Shown here piece after piece: positions 38,217 to 47,506 of a stretch of 64,000 nucleotides of DNA (positions are counted from its first letter, which is position 1; each line of letters starts with the position of its first letter). The notes under the pieces are model-generated. The model saw nothing but the letters and a program-made list of their open reading frames with translations. It was not told where the DNA came from and made no database searches. This DNA comes from Mesorhizobium loti. Lineage in GTDB: Bacteria > Pseudomonadota > Alphaproteobacteria > Rhizobiales > Rhizobiaceae. Position numbers and translations under genes: made by a program. The DNA lies in the NCBI GenBank assembly GCA_002356515.1, contig AP017605.1, positions 868,001 through 932,000 of the forward strand, written 5' to 3'.

Positions 38217-39011
38217 ATGAAAATCGTCACCTGGAACATCAACGGCGTGCGCGCCCGCATCGGTAACCTCACCCATTGGCTGACCGAGAGCGCGCCCGAC
38301 ATCGTCTGCCTGCAGGAGATCAAGACGGTCGACGAGCAGTTCCCGCGCGCCGAGATCGAGGCGCTTGGCTACAATGTCGAAACCCATGGCCAGAAGGGTT
38401 TTAACGGCGTGGCGCTGCTGTCGAAGCTGCGTTTCGACGAAGTCAATCGTGGTCTCCCGGGTGACGACACCGACGAGCAGGCGCGTTTCATCGAAGGCGT
38501 GTTTTCGACCGACAAGGGCTCGCTGCGCGTCGCCTCGCTCTATCTGCCGAACGGCAATCCGATCGATGACGACAAGAAATTCCCCTATAAACTGTCCTGG
38601 ATGGCGCGACTGGAGCGCTGGGCCGAGGAGCGGCTGAGGCTGGAAGAGGCACTGGTGCTGGCCGGCGACTACAACGTCATTCCCGAGCCGATCGACGCGC
38701 GCTTTCCGGAGAACTGGCTGGGCGACGCGCTGTTCCAGCCGCAGACGCGGCAGGCCTTCCGGCGACTGCTCAATCTCGGCTTCACCGAAGCGGTGCGCGC
38801 GGTCACCGATGCGCCCGACACCTACACCTTCTGGGACTATCAGGCCGGCGCCTGGCAGAAGAACAACGGCATCCGCATCGACCATCTGCTGCTGTCGCCG
38901 GAAGCCGCCAACCGGTTCTCTTCAGCCTCGATCGAAAAGCATGTGCGCGCCTGGGAAAAGCCATCCGATCACGTGCCGGTGGCGATCGACCTCGCGCTTC
39001 AGCCGGCCTGA
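38217..39011 (+). CDS. xth: Exodeoxyribonuclease III
   Basis: A 264-residue AP endonuclease/3'-exonuclease. Motifs of the EEP fold are intact: MKIVTWNINGVRARI (residues 1-15), DIVCLQEIKTVDEQF (~27-41, metal-binding Glu), VLAGDYNVIPE (~145-155, Asp/Asn), RIDHLLLSPE and the terminal SDHVPVAIDL. It repairs abasic sites. It follows the VOC gene by six bases in the same operon. Confidence 0.96.
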   Translation: MKIVTWNINGVRARIGNLTHWLTESAPDIVCLQEIKTVDEQFPRAEIEALGYNVETHGQKGFNGVALLSKLRFDEVNRGLPGDDTDEQARFIEGVFSTDKGSLRVASLYLPNGNPIDDDKKFPYKLSWMARLERWAEERLRLEEALVLAGDYNVIPEPIDARFPENWLGDALFQPQTRQAFRRLLNLGFTEAVRAVTDAPDTYTFWDYQAGAWQKNNGIRIDHLLLSPEAANRFSSASIEKHVRAWEKPSDHVPVAIDLALQPA

Positions 39012-39113
39012 CGGAGAGACCCCTGCTGCCCGCGGCCGGGCACGCCGATGCTGGACCTCATATCGCCACATTCAGGCGCATGATGGGAGATCATCATGGC
39101 GGCCGGGGTTCCC

Positions 39114-39413
39114 ATGACCATTCGATTTGTTGTTTGTCCGATTGGCGTGGCATTTGCCACGGCCGCCATGTTGCCGGCCTTCGCCGCCCCGGAATGTCTT
39201 GCCAATGGAAAATCCTATCCGGTCGGCCAGGTCGCCTGCCTGACGGTTGCCGACCAGAGCCATCTGGCGCGCTGCGAGATGGTGCTCAACAACACATCTT
39301 GGACGAAGGTCGGCGACAGCTGCCCCGAAAACACGATGGCGCCGCATCTGCACGTCACTCCGATCTCGACGCCCGCGCCAAGCATGGTGCCGACAGAGCC
39401 GACCGAGAACTGA
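39114..39413 (+). CDS. Small secreted protein of unknown function
   Basis: A 99-residue exported protein. The start at 39114 (MTIRFVVCP) is preferred over 39096, because the N-terminus then has a proper signal (VAFATAAMLPAFAAPE). The mature part has three cysteines (ECLANGK, ACLTVADQ, RCEMVL) plus SCPEN, suggesting two disulfides, and a Pro/Thr-rich tail. No family recognised. The AT-poor composition is like that of its neighbours. Confidence 0.6.
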   Translation: MTIRFVVCPIGVAFATAAMLPAFAAPECLANGKSYPVGQVACLTVADQSHLARCEMVLNNTSWTKVGDSCPENTMAPHLHVTPISTPAPSMVPTEPTEN

Positions 39414-39485
39414 TTTTCCGCAGCCTTCGCCCCGGACGGGGACAACTTGAAAAGCCGGCGCTGCCCATCATTGCCCTGCCGGGCA

Positions 39486-39630
39486 TTTCTCCCCCGTAAA
39501 CGGGGAGAAAGAAGCTGGCCGCAGTGCCGCGCCATCTCTTCAGCGTCGGCGATTGGCGAAACCGGCGATGATAGCGTCCTTCGCCCCGTTTACGGGGAGA
39601 AGATGGCGGCAGCCAGATGAGGGGCGGCGC
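39486..39630. repeat. Mesorhizobium-type palindromic repeat pair (CCCCGTTTACGGGG)
   Basis: Two related palindromes 100 bases apart: TTTCTCCCCCG/CGGGGAGAAA around 39486-39510, and CCCCGTTTACGGGG at 39584-39597 followed by AGAAGATGGCGGCAGCCAGA. This is an interspersed intergenic repeat common in mesorhizobia, here in the 280-base gap between a secreted-protein gene and exoR. No gene is seen in the gap. Confidence 0.6.
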
Positions 39631-39693
39631 AGGGCTTCGAGTTTGAGTTCACCCGCTTAAACTCGCGGCTTACCGGGCAAGCAGTTATGCGCC

Positions 39694-40545
39694 CTACTGG
39701 TCCGTGTTGGCGGTGCCCTTGGTGAGGATGTCGTCGGCCAGCGAAATCGCCGTGCGCCGGTCGGCTTCGCCGGCGGCGGCGAAGGCCTCTTCCTGCATGC
39801 CGCGGATCCAGGGCTGGTCGGTCGGCGACGCGCGTTCGAGTGCCGCGGTCATCATCGCCAGGCCACGAACGATCTTGCCGCTCTGGAACAAGAGATGGCC
39901 AAGCGTCGCCTGCGCGCCGGCATGGCCCTTCTCGGCGGCGAGTTGGAACCAGCGCCCGGCCTGCTTGACGCTGGCCTTCACGCCGCCCTCGCCCTTCAGG
40001 AACATCTGCCCCATCTCGAACTGGGCGTTCGGGTTGCGGTAGTTGGCGGCGGCGCGCATGTAGTATTCCTGCGCCGCCACCTCGTTCTCGGTGACCGGGC
40101 TGCCGGGAATGCCCGTGCGCAGATAATCGCCAAGCGCCACAAGCGCGTCGGAGACGTAGCTTTCCTCGGGCGAACCGGGCTCGACATCCTGGTCGACGAT
40201 CTCTGAGAAGAACTTGAATGCCTCATAGTCGTCGCGCGCCACGCCGTCGCCCTCGGCATACATGCGGGCAAGCTTCCAGGTGGCGCCGATCTGGCCGTTT
40301 TCGGCGGCATATTTATAGGCTTCGGCGGCCTGTTCCTTGTGGCCGTTCTTGTAAGCGGAGAAGCCGAACTGGAACACCGCCCAGGGGCTCGACTGCGGCT
40401 TCACGCCAGTCTTGTCGTCGAACACCTTGTCGTCGAAGGCCAAAGCCTGGCCCACGGCGCCAAAGATCGCGACAGCGACCAGTGCCGGAAGGACAGATGA
40501 CCTCAACAACTCTGGTGTTGACTTCAACAACTCAGATATCCGCAT
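39694..40545 (-). CDS. exoR: Sel1-repeat periplasmic regulator ExoR
   Basis: A 283-residue protein with an N-terminal signal ([20 protein letters not shown]) and several Sel1-type helical repeats ([40 protein letters not shown]). Overall layout and length match ExoR, the periplasmic repressor that holds the ExoS/ChvI two-component system inactive and so controls exopolysaccharide and motility in rhizobia. The start at 40545 is the Met before the signal; a GTG seven codons upstream (40566) is also possible. The gene begins inside the last codons of ilvD. Confidence 0.85.
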   Translation of the reverse strand: MRISELLKSTPELLRSSVLPALVAVAIFGAVGQALAFDDKVFDDKTGVKPQSSPWAVFQFGFSAYKNGHKEQAAEAYKYAAENGQIGATWKLARMYAEGDGVARDDYEAFKFFSEIVDQDVEPGSPEESYVSDALVALGDYLRTGIPGSPVTENEVAAQEYYMRAAANYRNPNAQFEMGQMFLKGEGGVKASVKQAGRWFQLAAEKGHAGAQATLGHLLFQSGKIVRGLAMMTAALERASPTDQPWIRGMQEEAFAAAGEADRRTAISLADDILTKGTANTDQ

Positions 40546-42262
40546 AGCAGTGTGTTTCTTTCGCACCGCCCGGATGGGTGACCGCGCCGTCGCGGGCAGA
40601 CCCTACCGTCTGTGCGTATTTCCAAATCGCGCCCGACTGATAGTCGGTCGTGCGCGCCTTCCAAGTCTTGGCCCGCGCCGCCAGTTCGGCCTCGGACAGC
40701 GCCACGTCGATCGTGCCATTCACCGCATCGATCGAGATCACGTCGCCATCCCGGATGAGACCGATCGGGCCGCCAACCGCCGCTTCCGGCCCGACATGGC
40801 CGATGCAGAAGCCGCGCGTCGCACCCGAGAAACGGCCGTCGGTGATCAGCGCCACCTTGCCGCCCATGCCCTGACCGTAGAGTGCCGCCGTCGTCGACAG
40901 CATCTCGCGCATGCCCGGACCGCCGCGCGGTCCTTCGTAGCGAATGACGAGGACCTCGCCTTCCCTGTAGTTGCGATGCGTCACCGCCTCGAAACATTCC
41001 TCTTCCGAATCGAAGCAGCGCGCCGGGCCGGAGAATTTCAACTCCGCCATGCCCGCGACCTTCACGATCGCGCCTTCGGGGGCAAGGTTTCCCTTCAACC
41101 CCACGACACCGCCGGTTTGGGTAATTGGTCTGTTGGCCGGGCGGACCACATCCTGATGCTCATTCCAGGCAACATGCTCCATGTTTTCGGCCAAAGTACG
41201 GCCAGTGACCGTCAGGCAATCGCCATGCAGATAGCCATGGTCGAGCAGTGTCTTCATCAAGAGCGGAATGCCGCCGGCCTCGAACATGTCCTTGGCGACA
41301 TATTTGCCGCCTGGCTTGAGGTCGGCGATGTAGGGCGTCTTCTCGAAGATCTTGGCGACGTCGAAGAGATCGAATTTGATGCCTGCCTCATGCGCGATCG
41401 CCGGCAGATGCAGGGCGGCATTGGTCGAGCCGCCGGTGGCGGAAACCACGGTCGCCGCGTTCTCCAGCGCCTTCAGCGTGACGATGTCGCGCGGCCGGAC
41501 GTTTTTCGCGATCAGTTCCATGATCTTTTCGCCCGAGGCGAAATTGAAACGGTCGCGCATTTCGTAAGGCGCCGGCGCGCCGCAGGAATAGGGCAGCGCC
41601 AGACCGATCGCCTCGGCGACGGTGGCCATGGTGTTGGCGGTGAACTGCGCGCCGCAGGAGCCGGCCGACGGACAGGCCGCCTGCTCGATCTCGAGCAGTT
41701 CGGCGTCACCGATCGTGCCTACCGAATGCTGGCCGACCGCCTCGAACACATCCTGCACGGTAATCTGGCGGCCGCGATAGCTGCCGGGCAGGATCGAACC
41801 GCCATAGATGAAGATCGACGGCACGTTGAGCCGTACCATGGCCATCATCATGCCGGGCAGCGACTTGTCGCAGCCGGCAAGGCCGACCAGTGCATCGTAG
41901 CAGTGGCCGCGCATCGTGAGCTCGACCGAATCGGCGATGACCTCACGCGACACCAGCGACGACTTCATGCCCTGGTGGCCCATGGCGATGCCGTCGGTGA
42001 CGGTGATGGTGCAGAACTCGCGCGGCGTGCCGTTGGCCGCCGCGACCCCCTTCTTGACCACCTGCGCCTGGCGCATCAGCGAGATGTTGCAGGGTGCCGC
42101 TTCATTCCAGCAGGAGGCGACGCCGACCAGCGGCTGCGCGATCTCGGCCGCCGACAGGCCCATGGCATAGAGATAGGAACGGTGCGGCGCGCGCGCCGGA
42201 CCGACAGTCACGTGGCGGCTAGGGAGCTTAGCCTTTGAAATGACCTTGGCGTCCATTCTCAT
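40532..42262 (-). CDS. ilvD: Dihydroxy-acid dehydratase
   Basis: A 576-residue Fe-S dehydratase of branched-chain amino acid synthesis. The three cysteines expected to hold the cluster are in [23 protein letters not shown] and [15 protein letters not shown]. Start [12 protein letters not shown] at 42262; the frame is open upstream. Other IlvD/Edd family members act on sugar acids, but the size and motif spacing favour dihydroxy-acid dehydratase. Its 3' end overlaps the exoR start region by 14 bases. Confidence 0.85.
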   Translation of the reverse strand: MRMDAKVISKAKLPSRHVTVGPARAPHRSYLYAMGLSAAEIAQPLVGVASCWNEAAPCNISLMRQAQVVKKGVAAANGTPREFCTITVTDGIAMGHQGMKSSLVSREVIADSVELTMRGHCYDALVGLAGCDKSLPGMMMAMVRLNVPSIFIYGGSILPGSYRGRQITVQDVFEAVGQHSVGTIGDAELLEIEQAACPSAGSCGAQFTANTMATVAEAIGLALPYSCGAPAPYEMRDRFNFASGEKIMELIAKNVRPRDIVTLKALENAATVVSATGGSTNAALHLPAIAHEAGIKFDLFDVAKIFEKTPYIADLKPGGKYVAKDMFEAGGIPLLMKTLLDHGYLHGDCLTVTGRTLAENMEHVAWNEHQDVVRPANRPITQTGGVVGLKGNLAPEGAIVKVAGMAELKFSGPARCFDSEEECFEAVTHRNYREGEVLVIRYEGPRGGPGMREMLSTTAALYGQGMGGKVALITDGRFSGATRGFCIGHVGPEAAVGGPIGLIRDGDVISIDAVNGTIDVALSEAELAARAKTWKARTTDYQSGAIWKYAQTVGSARDGAVTHPGGAKETHCYADI

Positions 42263-42500
42263 CCTTGCCGCGGGCGGTGCGGCCTGTCCCATCGCCGAGC
42301 CCTTTGGCGCGTGTCCCGAGACCCTTTCGAGGTGCGCCGGGTTTATGGCGGGAAATGGGCAATTTCCTCAGGCAGATTTGTAGCGCAGGGGTTGTTCAGA
42401 AAGTGTTGCCAAAACGTCACAATCGCACGAGACGGCACCAGTGCGGCTTATATGCAACGCGGCTTGGATACTGGGGCACAAGTGAGGTCGACTCAAACAA

Positions 42501-42530
42501 AAAAGGCCGGGCATTGCCCGGCCTTTTATT
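42501..42530. terminator. Bidirectional terminator between ilvD and the FadL gene
   Basis: Inverted repeat AAAGGCCGGGC/GCCCGGCCTTTT with a three-base loop, with A-runs before and T-runs after, so it can work on either strand. It lies just past the FadL stop on the minus strand and before ilvD on that strand. Confidence 0.85.
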
Positions 42531-42545
42531 ATAATTTTCAGCAGC

Positions 42546-43787
42546 TTAGAACTTGATCTTGAGGCCGCCAGAAAGCGCTGTGACCAGATCGTTACCGAAG
42601 TCGTAGCTAGCATCAGTACCAGCCACGTACCCATTTTGATCGGTCAGCGTACCAGAGTGGCCGCTGGTCATCACGCCAATCGCGCCAGCCAGACGAAGTT
42701 CGATGTTGGGGCGAGGCGTGTAAGCGACGCCGCCGCCCAACGTCCAAGTGTCAGTCTGTGAGCCGTAGCCATGCGAGGTACCGCGATCCCAGGTAAGCTG
42801 ACCGGCGGCGCTCCATTGATCGTTGAACTTGTGGCCGATGCCGCCCGAAACGGTCCAGCCGTCACGGTACATCAGATCGAGGGAAGTCCACCTAACCGGC
42901 TGCGGAGAGGTCGTTGTACAAGCAGCAATCCCTCTCGAGGCCTGCGAGCAGATCGGAATGCTCTGTAAAACACTCCAGTTGACCCACTTGATTGAGCCGA
43001 AGGCAAGCCAGTCGGGAGCTATACCCGACTGAAGCTTCAATTCGACAGAATCCGGCATCGAAGCTTCACCGTAGATCGGAATAATCGGACCACCGACATG
43101 GGTCAGATCAAGGGTGCCCGAAATGTTATCCAGCCTCACTTGGGAATTGTAGACGAGGCTGGCCCGCAACGCGATCTCAGGAATTTCGTAGGCCAGCCCG
43201 GCTCGCCAGCCCCAACCGCTACTCGTCAGATCGACGCGGCCGGTACCGGAGAAATTCGGCAGAAACGGCGTCACAAGGTCTTCCTTGAAACCATAGACTT
43301 CCTGATAAAACACACCGCCAATGAAGCGAACTTGGCCCTTGCCAGCATCCATTTTATAGGAGCAGGTGCCGGCGTAGTTGTTGCTCTTGATTTCAGTTTC
43401 CATGTTGGACTGCGCGCCAACCCACTGGCCAGGGGCCGTATGCGCCCCCCAAGGCTGCGAGTAGTCGAACATGCAGTCGACCCCCTGCACGATTTGGGCC
43501 TTAACGCCGATGCGCGGCACCCAGTAGTTCTCGCTGTCGTTGGCAGTGGTCGAGCCTACAACAGTTCCGTTGAGCGGATCCGTATCCACCGCATTCTTGA
43601 GCTTGCGTTGCGGCATAACATAAGTCGATTCCGCTTCCGTCGCGAATGGCGCCGGATCGAACAGAAGATCGATATCGTAACCGCCACGCTCAATGCCGCC
43701 GGCATGAGCCGAATTCATTGCGGTCCCGATCAAAGCCAGCGAAAAGCATCCCGCCCCCAGCAGTGCTTTCAGACGCATAATGTTCAT
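42546..43787 (-). CDS. FadL/OmpP1 family outer-membrane transport protein
   Basis: A 413-residue beta-barrel. A signal peptide ends at SAHAGG (residues ~25-30) and the mature N-terminus GIERGGYDIDLLFDPAPFAT is the hatch-type start typical of the TodX/FadL family. Alternating hydrophobic strands run to the final FGNDLVTALSGGLKIKF. The family takes up long-chain fatty acids and other hydrophobic molecules; the ligand here is unknown. It is a single-gene unit with its own terminator. Confidence 0.85.
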   Translation of the reverse strand: MNIMRLKALLGAGCFSLALIGTAMNSAHAGGIERGGYDIDLLFDPAPFATEAESTYVMPQRKLKNAVDTDPLNGTVVGSTTANDSENYWVPRIGVKAQIVQGVDCMFDYSQPWGAHTAPGQWVGAQSNMETEIKSNNYAGTCSYKMDAGKGQVRFIGGVFYQEVYGFKEDLVTPFLPNFSGTGRVDLTSSGWGWRAGLAYEIPEIALRASLVYNSQVRLDNISGTLDLTHVGGPIIPIYGEASMPDSVELKLQSGIAPDWLAFGSIKWVNWSVLQSIPICSQASRGIAACTTTSPQPVRWTSLDLMYRDGWTVSGGIGHKFNDQWSAAGQLTWDRGTSHGYGSQTDTWTLGGGVAYTPRPNIELRLAGAIGVMTSGHSGTLTDQNGYVAGTDASYDFGNDLVTALSGGLKIKF

Positions 43788-44146
43788 GGATGTCCTCCCC
43801 GAATAACTAGTGCATCAAGCTAGAACCAATTCGGGTTAACGCCGCAACAACGAATTCTTGGGGCGTACATGTACATGCTTGCCAAGCGCATTTTCGACAA
43901 AATACAGACAGGCACCGCAAGGCCGAAAAACGGCCCCAGGCGTGCCTATCCGGTCAGAAAATGAGGAAAACTCGCCCGAAAAGGCTCAAAAACAGCCACT
44001 TTTCAGGGGGGTTCGGCCCCATTGTTACATTATGGCAACAATGGGGCTAAAACTTCCGTTTACGTCAACATTAACGCAACGGAATGCCTGCTTTCGAGGC
44101 AAAAGGACCGTCATTTTAGAGACAGCTAAAGCCTTCGAATCTATCC
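43788..44146. other. Intergenic region between the FadL gene and valS, no gene
   Basis: About 360 bases without a convincing frame. It holds the FadL promoter region and the perfect 11-bp inverted repeat listed at 44016. A short palindrome GTACATGTAC lies near 43865. Confidence 0.5.
44016..44047. promoter_or_regulatory. Strong unexplained inverted repeat
   Basis: Perfect 11-bp arms GCCCCATTGTT (44016-44026) and AACAATGGGGC (44037-44047) around a ten-base loop ACATTATGGC. No T-run follows on either strand, so a terminator is unlikely; an operator, RNA hairpin or short mobile palindrome remain possible. Confidence 0.5.
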
Positions 44147-46930
44147 TCAACCGGCGTCGCGAACCCTGGTCAGGGCCACCGAAAGCTTGTCCTGCGCGTC
44201 GCGATATTCGGCGAGCTTCTCACGCTCGGCGTCGACGATCTCGGCCGGCGCGCTGGCGACGAACCGTTCGTTGGACAGCTTCTTGTGCAGGCGCGCGATC
44301 TCCTCGGTCACCTTGGCCAGTTCCTTCTGCAGCCGCGCAGCCTCGGCCGCGAGATCGATCAGGCTGCCGAGCGGCAGGCAGATCGTCGCCTCGTTCAGCA
44401 CGATCTGCGCCGAGCCCTTGGGTGCCGTGTCAGCCAACGAGATGTCGCCGACGCGCGCCAGCCGCTTGATCGCCTGGTCCTCGCGAACCAGCCGCTCACG
44501 CGTGAGATCGTTGGCGCCGACCACGACCAGCGGCGCGATCGCCGCCGGCGGCACGTTCATCTCCGAGCGCACCGAGCGGATGCCGGAGACGAGATCGACC
44601 AGCCAGTTGATGTCCGCGGCCGCATCAGCGTCCTCGAAGTCCGGCGACGGCCAGGTGGCATGGCAAAGCAGTGACTCGCGCTCCTTGCCCTCACCCGCCG
44701 TCTGTGCCCACAGCTCTTCCGTCATGAACGGCATCATCGGGTGCAGCAACTTGTAGATCTCGTCGAGCACGAAGGCGACGCAGGCGCGGCTTTCGGCCTT
44801 GGCCGCCTCGTCCGTGCCCATGAACACCGGCTTCAGCAGCTCCAGGTACCAGTCGCAGAACAGGTTCCAGACGAAGCGGTAGGCAGCACCAGCGGCCTCG
44901 TTGAAGCGGTATGAGGTGATGCCGTCCGTGATCTCCCGCGCGGCCCGCGTCAACTCAGTCAGGATCCAGCGGTTGACCGCCAGCTTGGCGTCGTTCAGCC
45001 AGAAATCGTCATTGCGCGCGACTTCGTTCATCTCGGCGAAGCGCGTCGCGTTCCACAGCTTGGTGCCGAAATTGCGGTAGCCGGCGATGCGCGCCGGGTC
45101 GAGCTTCACATCGCGTCCTTGCGCCGCCATCACCGTCAGCGTGAAGCGCAGCGCGTCGGCGCCGAACTCGTCGATCAGGTCGAGCGGGTCGATGACGTTG
45201 CCTTTCGACTTCGACATCTTCTGCCCGTTCTTGTCGCGCACCAGCGCATGCACATAGACGGTGTGGAACGGTTCCTCGTCCATGAAATGCAGGCCCATCA
45301 TCATCATGCGGGCGACCCAGAAGAAGATGATGTCGAAGCCGGTCACCAGCACGTCGGTCTGGTAGTAGGTTTTCACCTCCGGCGTCTGATCCGGCCAGCC
45401 CAGCGTCGAGAATGGCCACAGCGCCGAGGAGAACCAGGTGTCGAGCACGTCCTCGTCACGGGTCAGGATCTCGCCCGGCTTGAAGTTCTCCAGCTTGTCC
45501 TCGACCCAGGCCTTCCACGGCCCTTCGAGTGCCAGATAGTACTCGATCGCCGCACCCAGCGCCTCTTCCTCGGTCTTCTCGACGAAGACGCGCCCATCCG
45601 GTCCGTACCAGGCCGGAATCTGATGGCCCCACCACAGCTGGCGCGAGATACACCAGGGCTGGATGTTCTCCATCCAGTCGAAATAGGTTTTCTCCCAGTT
45701 CTTCGGCACGAAGTTGGTGCGGCCTTCGCGCACCGAGGCGATCGCCGGCTTGGCGAGTTCGGCCGCATTGGCATACCACTGCTCGGTCAGGAACGGTTCG
45801 ATCGGCACGCCGCCGCGGTCGCCATGCGGCACGGCATGGCGATGCGGCTCGATCTTGTCGAGGAAGCCGCCGGCCTCCATCAGCTCGACGATCTTCTTGC
45901 GCGCGACAAAACGGTCGAGGCCGTTGAGCTCGTCCCAGACAGCCTGGCGTTCCGGCGTCACATCGAGGCCGGCGAGGAAATCCTCATTGTCCTTCAACTT
46001 GATGGCGGCTTCGACGGTCAGGATGTTGATCGCCGGCAGCTTGTGGCGCTTGCCGACTTCAAAATCGTTGAAATCATGCGCCGGCGTGATCTTGACCGCG
46101 CCCGAACCCTTTTCGGGGTCGGAATACTCGTCCGCCACCACCGGTATCTTGCGGCCGACGATCGGCAGCACCACGTTCCTGCCGACCAGGTGCCGGTACC
46201 GTTCGTCGTCCGGATGCACCGCCACCGCCGTGTCGCCCAGCATGGTTTCGGGGCGTGTAGTCGCGACCGTGATGAAGGTTTTCGGATTTTCCGGATCGAA
46301 GGTCTCGCCTTCCACGGGATAGCGGAAGTGCCAGAGATTACCGTTGACCTCCTGCTGCTCGACCTCGAGATCGGAGATCGCGGTCAGCAGTTTCGGGTCC
46401 CAGTTCACAAGGCGGTTGTCCTTGTAGATCAGCCCTTCCTTGTAGAGGGTGACGAAGACTTCGATAACGGCCTTGGACAGCCCCTCATCCATGGTGAAGC
46501 GCTCACGCGACCAGTCGGCAGACGCGCCGAGGCGCTTCAGCTGGTTGAAGATGGCGCCGCCGGATTCGGCCTTCCACTCCCAAACCTTCTCGATGAACTG
46601 CTCGCGCGTCAGATCGCGGCGGTGGATCTGCTTTTCCATCAGCTGGCGCTCGACCACCATCTGCGTGGCGATGCCGGCATGGTCCATGCCCGGCTGCCAC
46701 AGCACGTTCTTGCCGCGCATGCGCTCGAAGCGCACCAGAATGTCCTGCAGCGTGTTGTTGAGCGCGTGCCCCATATGCAGCGAGCCGGTGACGTTGGGCG
46801 GCGGGATGACGATGGTGAAGGCCTCGGCCCCCTCCTCGGCGCCTGCGCCGGCGCGAAACGCGTCGGCCTCTTCCCACACTTTGGCGATCTTCGGCTCGAC
46901 GGTCTTGGCGTCGTAGGTCTTTTCAAGCAT
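44147..46930 (-). CDS. valS: Valine--tRNA ligase
   Basis: A 927-residue class I synthetase with HIGH motif PPNVTGSLHMGHALNNT (residues ~47-63), KMSKS motif GQKMSKSKGNVIDPLDL (~560-576), the long CP1 editing domain between them, and a C-terminal coiled coil of the ValRS type (EAARLQKELAKVTEEIARLH). Start at 46930 (MLEKTYDAKTVEPKIAKVW); the frame runs upstream without homology. Confidence 0.97.
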   Translation of the reverse strand: MLEKTYDAKTVEPKIAKVWEEADAFRAGAGAEEGAEAFTIVIPPPNVTGSLHMGHALNNTLQDILVRFERMRGKNVLWQPGMDHAGIATQMVVERQLMEKQIHRRDLTREQFIEKVWEWKAESGGAIFNQLKRLGASADWSRERFTMDEGLSKAVIEVFVTLYKEGLIYKDNRLVNWDPKLLTAISDLEVEQQEVNGNLWHFRYPVEGETFDPENPKTFITVATTRPETMLGDTAVAVHPDDERYRHLVGRNVVLPIVGRKIPVVADEYSDPEKGSGAVKITPAHDFNDFEVGKRHKLPAINILTVEAAIKLKDNEDFLAGLDVTPERQAVWDELNGLDRFVARKKIVELMEAGGFLDKIEPHRHAVPHGDRGGVPIEPFLTEQWYANAAELAKPAIASVREGRTNFVPKNWEKTYFDWMENIQPWCISRQLWWGHQIPAWYGPDGRVFVEKTEEEALGAAIEYYLALEGPWKAWVEDKLENFKPGEILTRDEDVLDTWFSSALWPFSTLGWPDQTPEVKTYYQTDVLVTGFDIIFFWVARMMMMGLHFMDEEPFHTVYVHALVRDKNGQKMSKSKGNVIDPLDLIDEFGADALRFTLTVMAAQGRDVKLDPARIAGYRNFGTKLWNATRFAEMNEVARNDDFWLNDAKLAVNRWILTELTRAAREITDGITSYRFNEAAGAAYRFVWNLFCDWYLELLKPVFMGTDEAAKAESRACVAFVLDEIYKLLHPMMPFMTEELWAQTAGEGKERESLLCHATWPSPDFEDADAAADINWLVDLVSGIRSVRSEMNVPPAAIAPLVVVGANDLTRERLVREDQAIKRLARVGDISLADTAPKGSAQIVLNEATICLPLGSLIDLAAEAARLQKELAKVTEEIARLHKKLSNERFVASAPAEIVDAEREKLAEYRDAQDKLSVALTRVRDAG

Positions 46931-47047
46931 GGGAAAATGGTCCGCGCTGTCGGGATTTTTGCTGGTTCGGTGTAAATCGGAAGGTCTTGGCCAAGTCAAC
47001 CGCAAGGGCCGCCTCGCTTCATGAGAAGCAAATAGGCGTGACCCTGC

Positions 47048-47401
47048 TTATTTCAACGGAATGCCGTGTCCGCACTCGGCGCAAAACTTCGCCCTCGGTG
47101 TCCGGTAGGGCTTTCCGCAGGACGGGCAGTCGGGGCCGTAGTCTGAGCGGCGGACATGCAGGAGCCAGAAAGTATGATGAAGTGTTACTCCGGTCCGATC
47201 GCGATAGCGATCAGCCGCCGGGTGCTTCATTTCTGTCCATTGTCCGTGCTGGGAAATGAACCTCTTGACCTGAAAATATAGCGCTGCGGGGTCGCCGACG
47301 ACATCCCGAAACTCTTCATCGGTCAGCATCGGAACCATCGCCCGCAATCGGTAGCTATACGTCAACTGTCGGTTCATCGGCCAAAGGGAGCAATCGTACA
47401 T
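47048..47401 (-). CDS. Hypothetical protein with a C-terminal zinc ribbon
   Basis: A 117-residue protein not assigned to a family. The last ~35 residues have two CxxC pairs, DCPSCGKPYRTP and AKFCAECGHGIP, that form a zinc ribbon; the N-terminal part (LTYSYRLRAMVPMLTDEEF) is charged. It lies between valS and popZ, genes that are usually adjacent in rhizobia, so it is probably an insertion. The start is uncertain; MNRQLTYS at 47377 also fits. Confidence 0.6.
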   Translation of the reverse strand: MYDCSLWPMNRQLTYSYRLRAMVPMLTDEEFRDVVGDPAALYFQVKRFISQHGQWTEMKHPAADRYRDRTGVTLHHTFWLLHVRRSDYGPDCPSCGKPYRTPRAKFCAECGHGIPLK

Positions 47402-47457
47402 GGCTTTAAAAGGGCAATCTTGTTTGCCATGATCATCGCGAGCCGACCCTACCAACA

Positions 47458-47485
47458 GAAACGCCGCCAAGGAGGCGGCGCTTTG
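47458..47485 (-). terminator. Terminator of popZ
   Basis: Stem CGCCGCC/GGCGGCG with a five-base loop, followed by TTTCTGTT on the minus strand. It lies 22 bases beyond the stop at 47507. Confidence 0.7.
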
Positions 47486-47506
47486 TCAGAGGGACGGGCT
47501 GTGGCC

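Noticed and set aside
45119..46975. Plus-strand frame of 618 codons antisense to valS
   Set aside because: Antisense shadow of a highly conserved synthetase; no motif or start signal.
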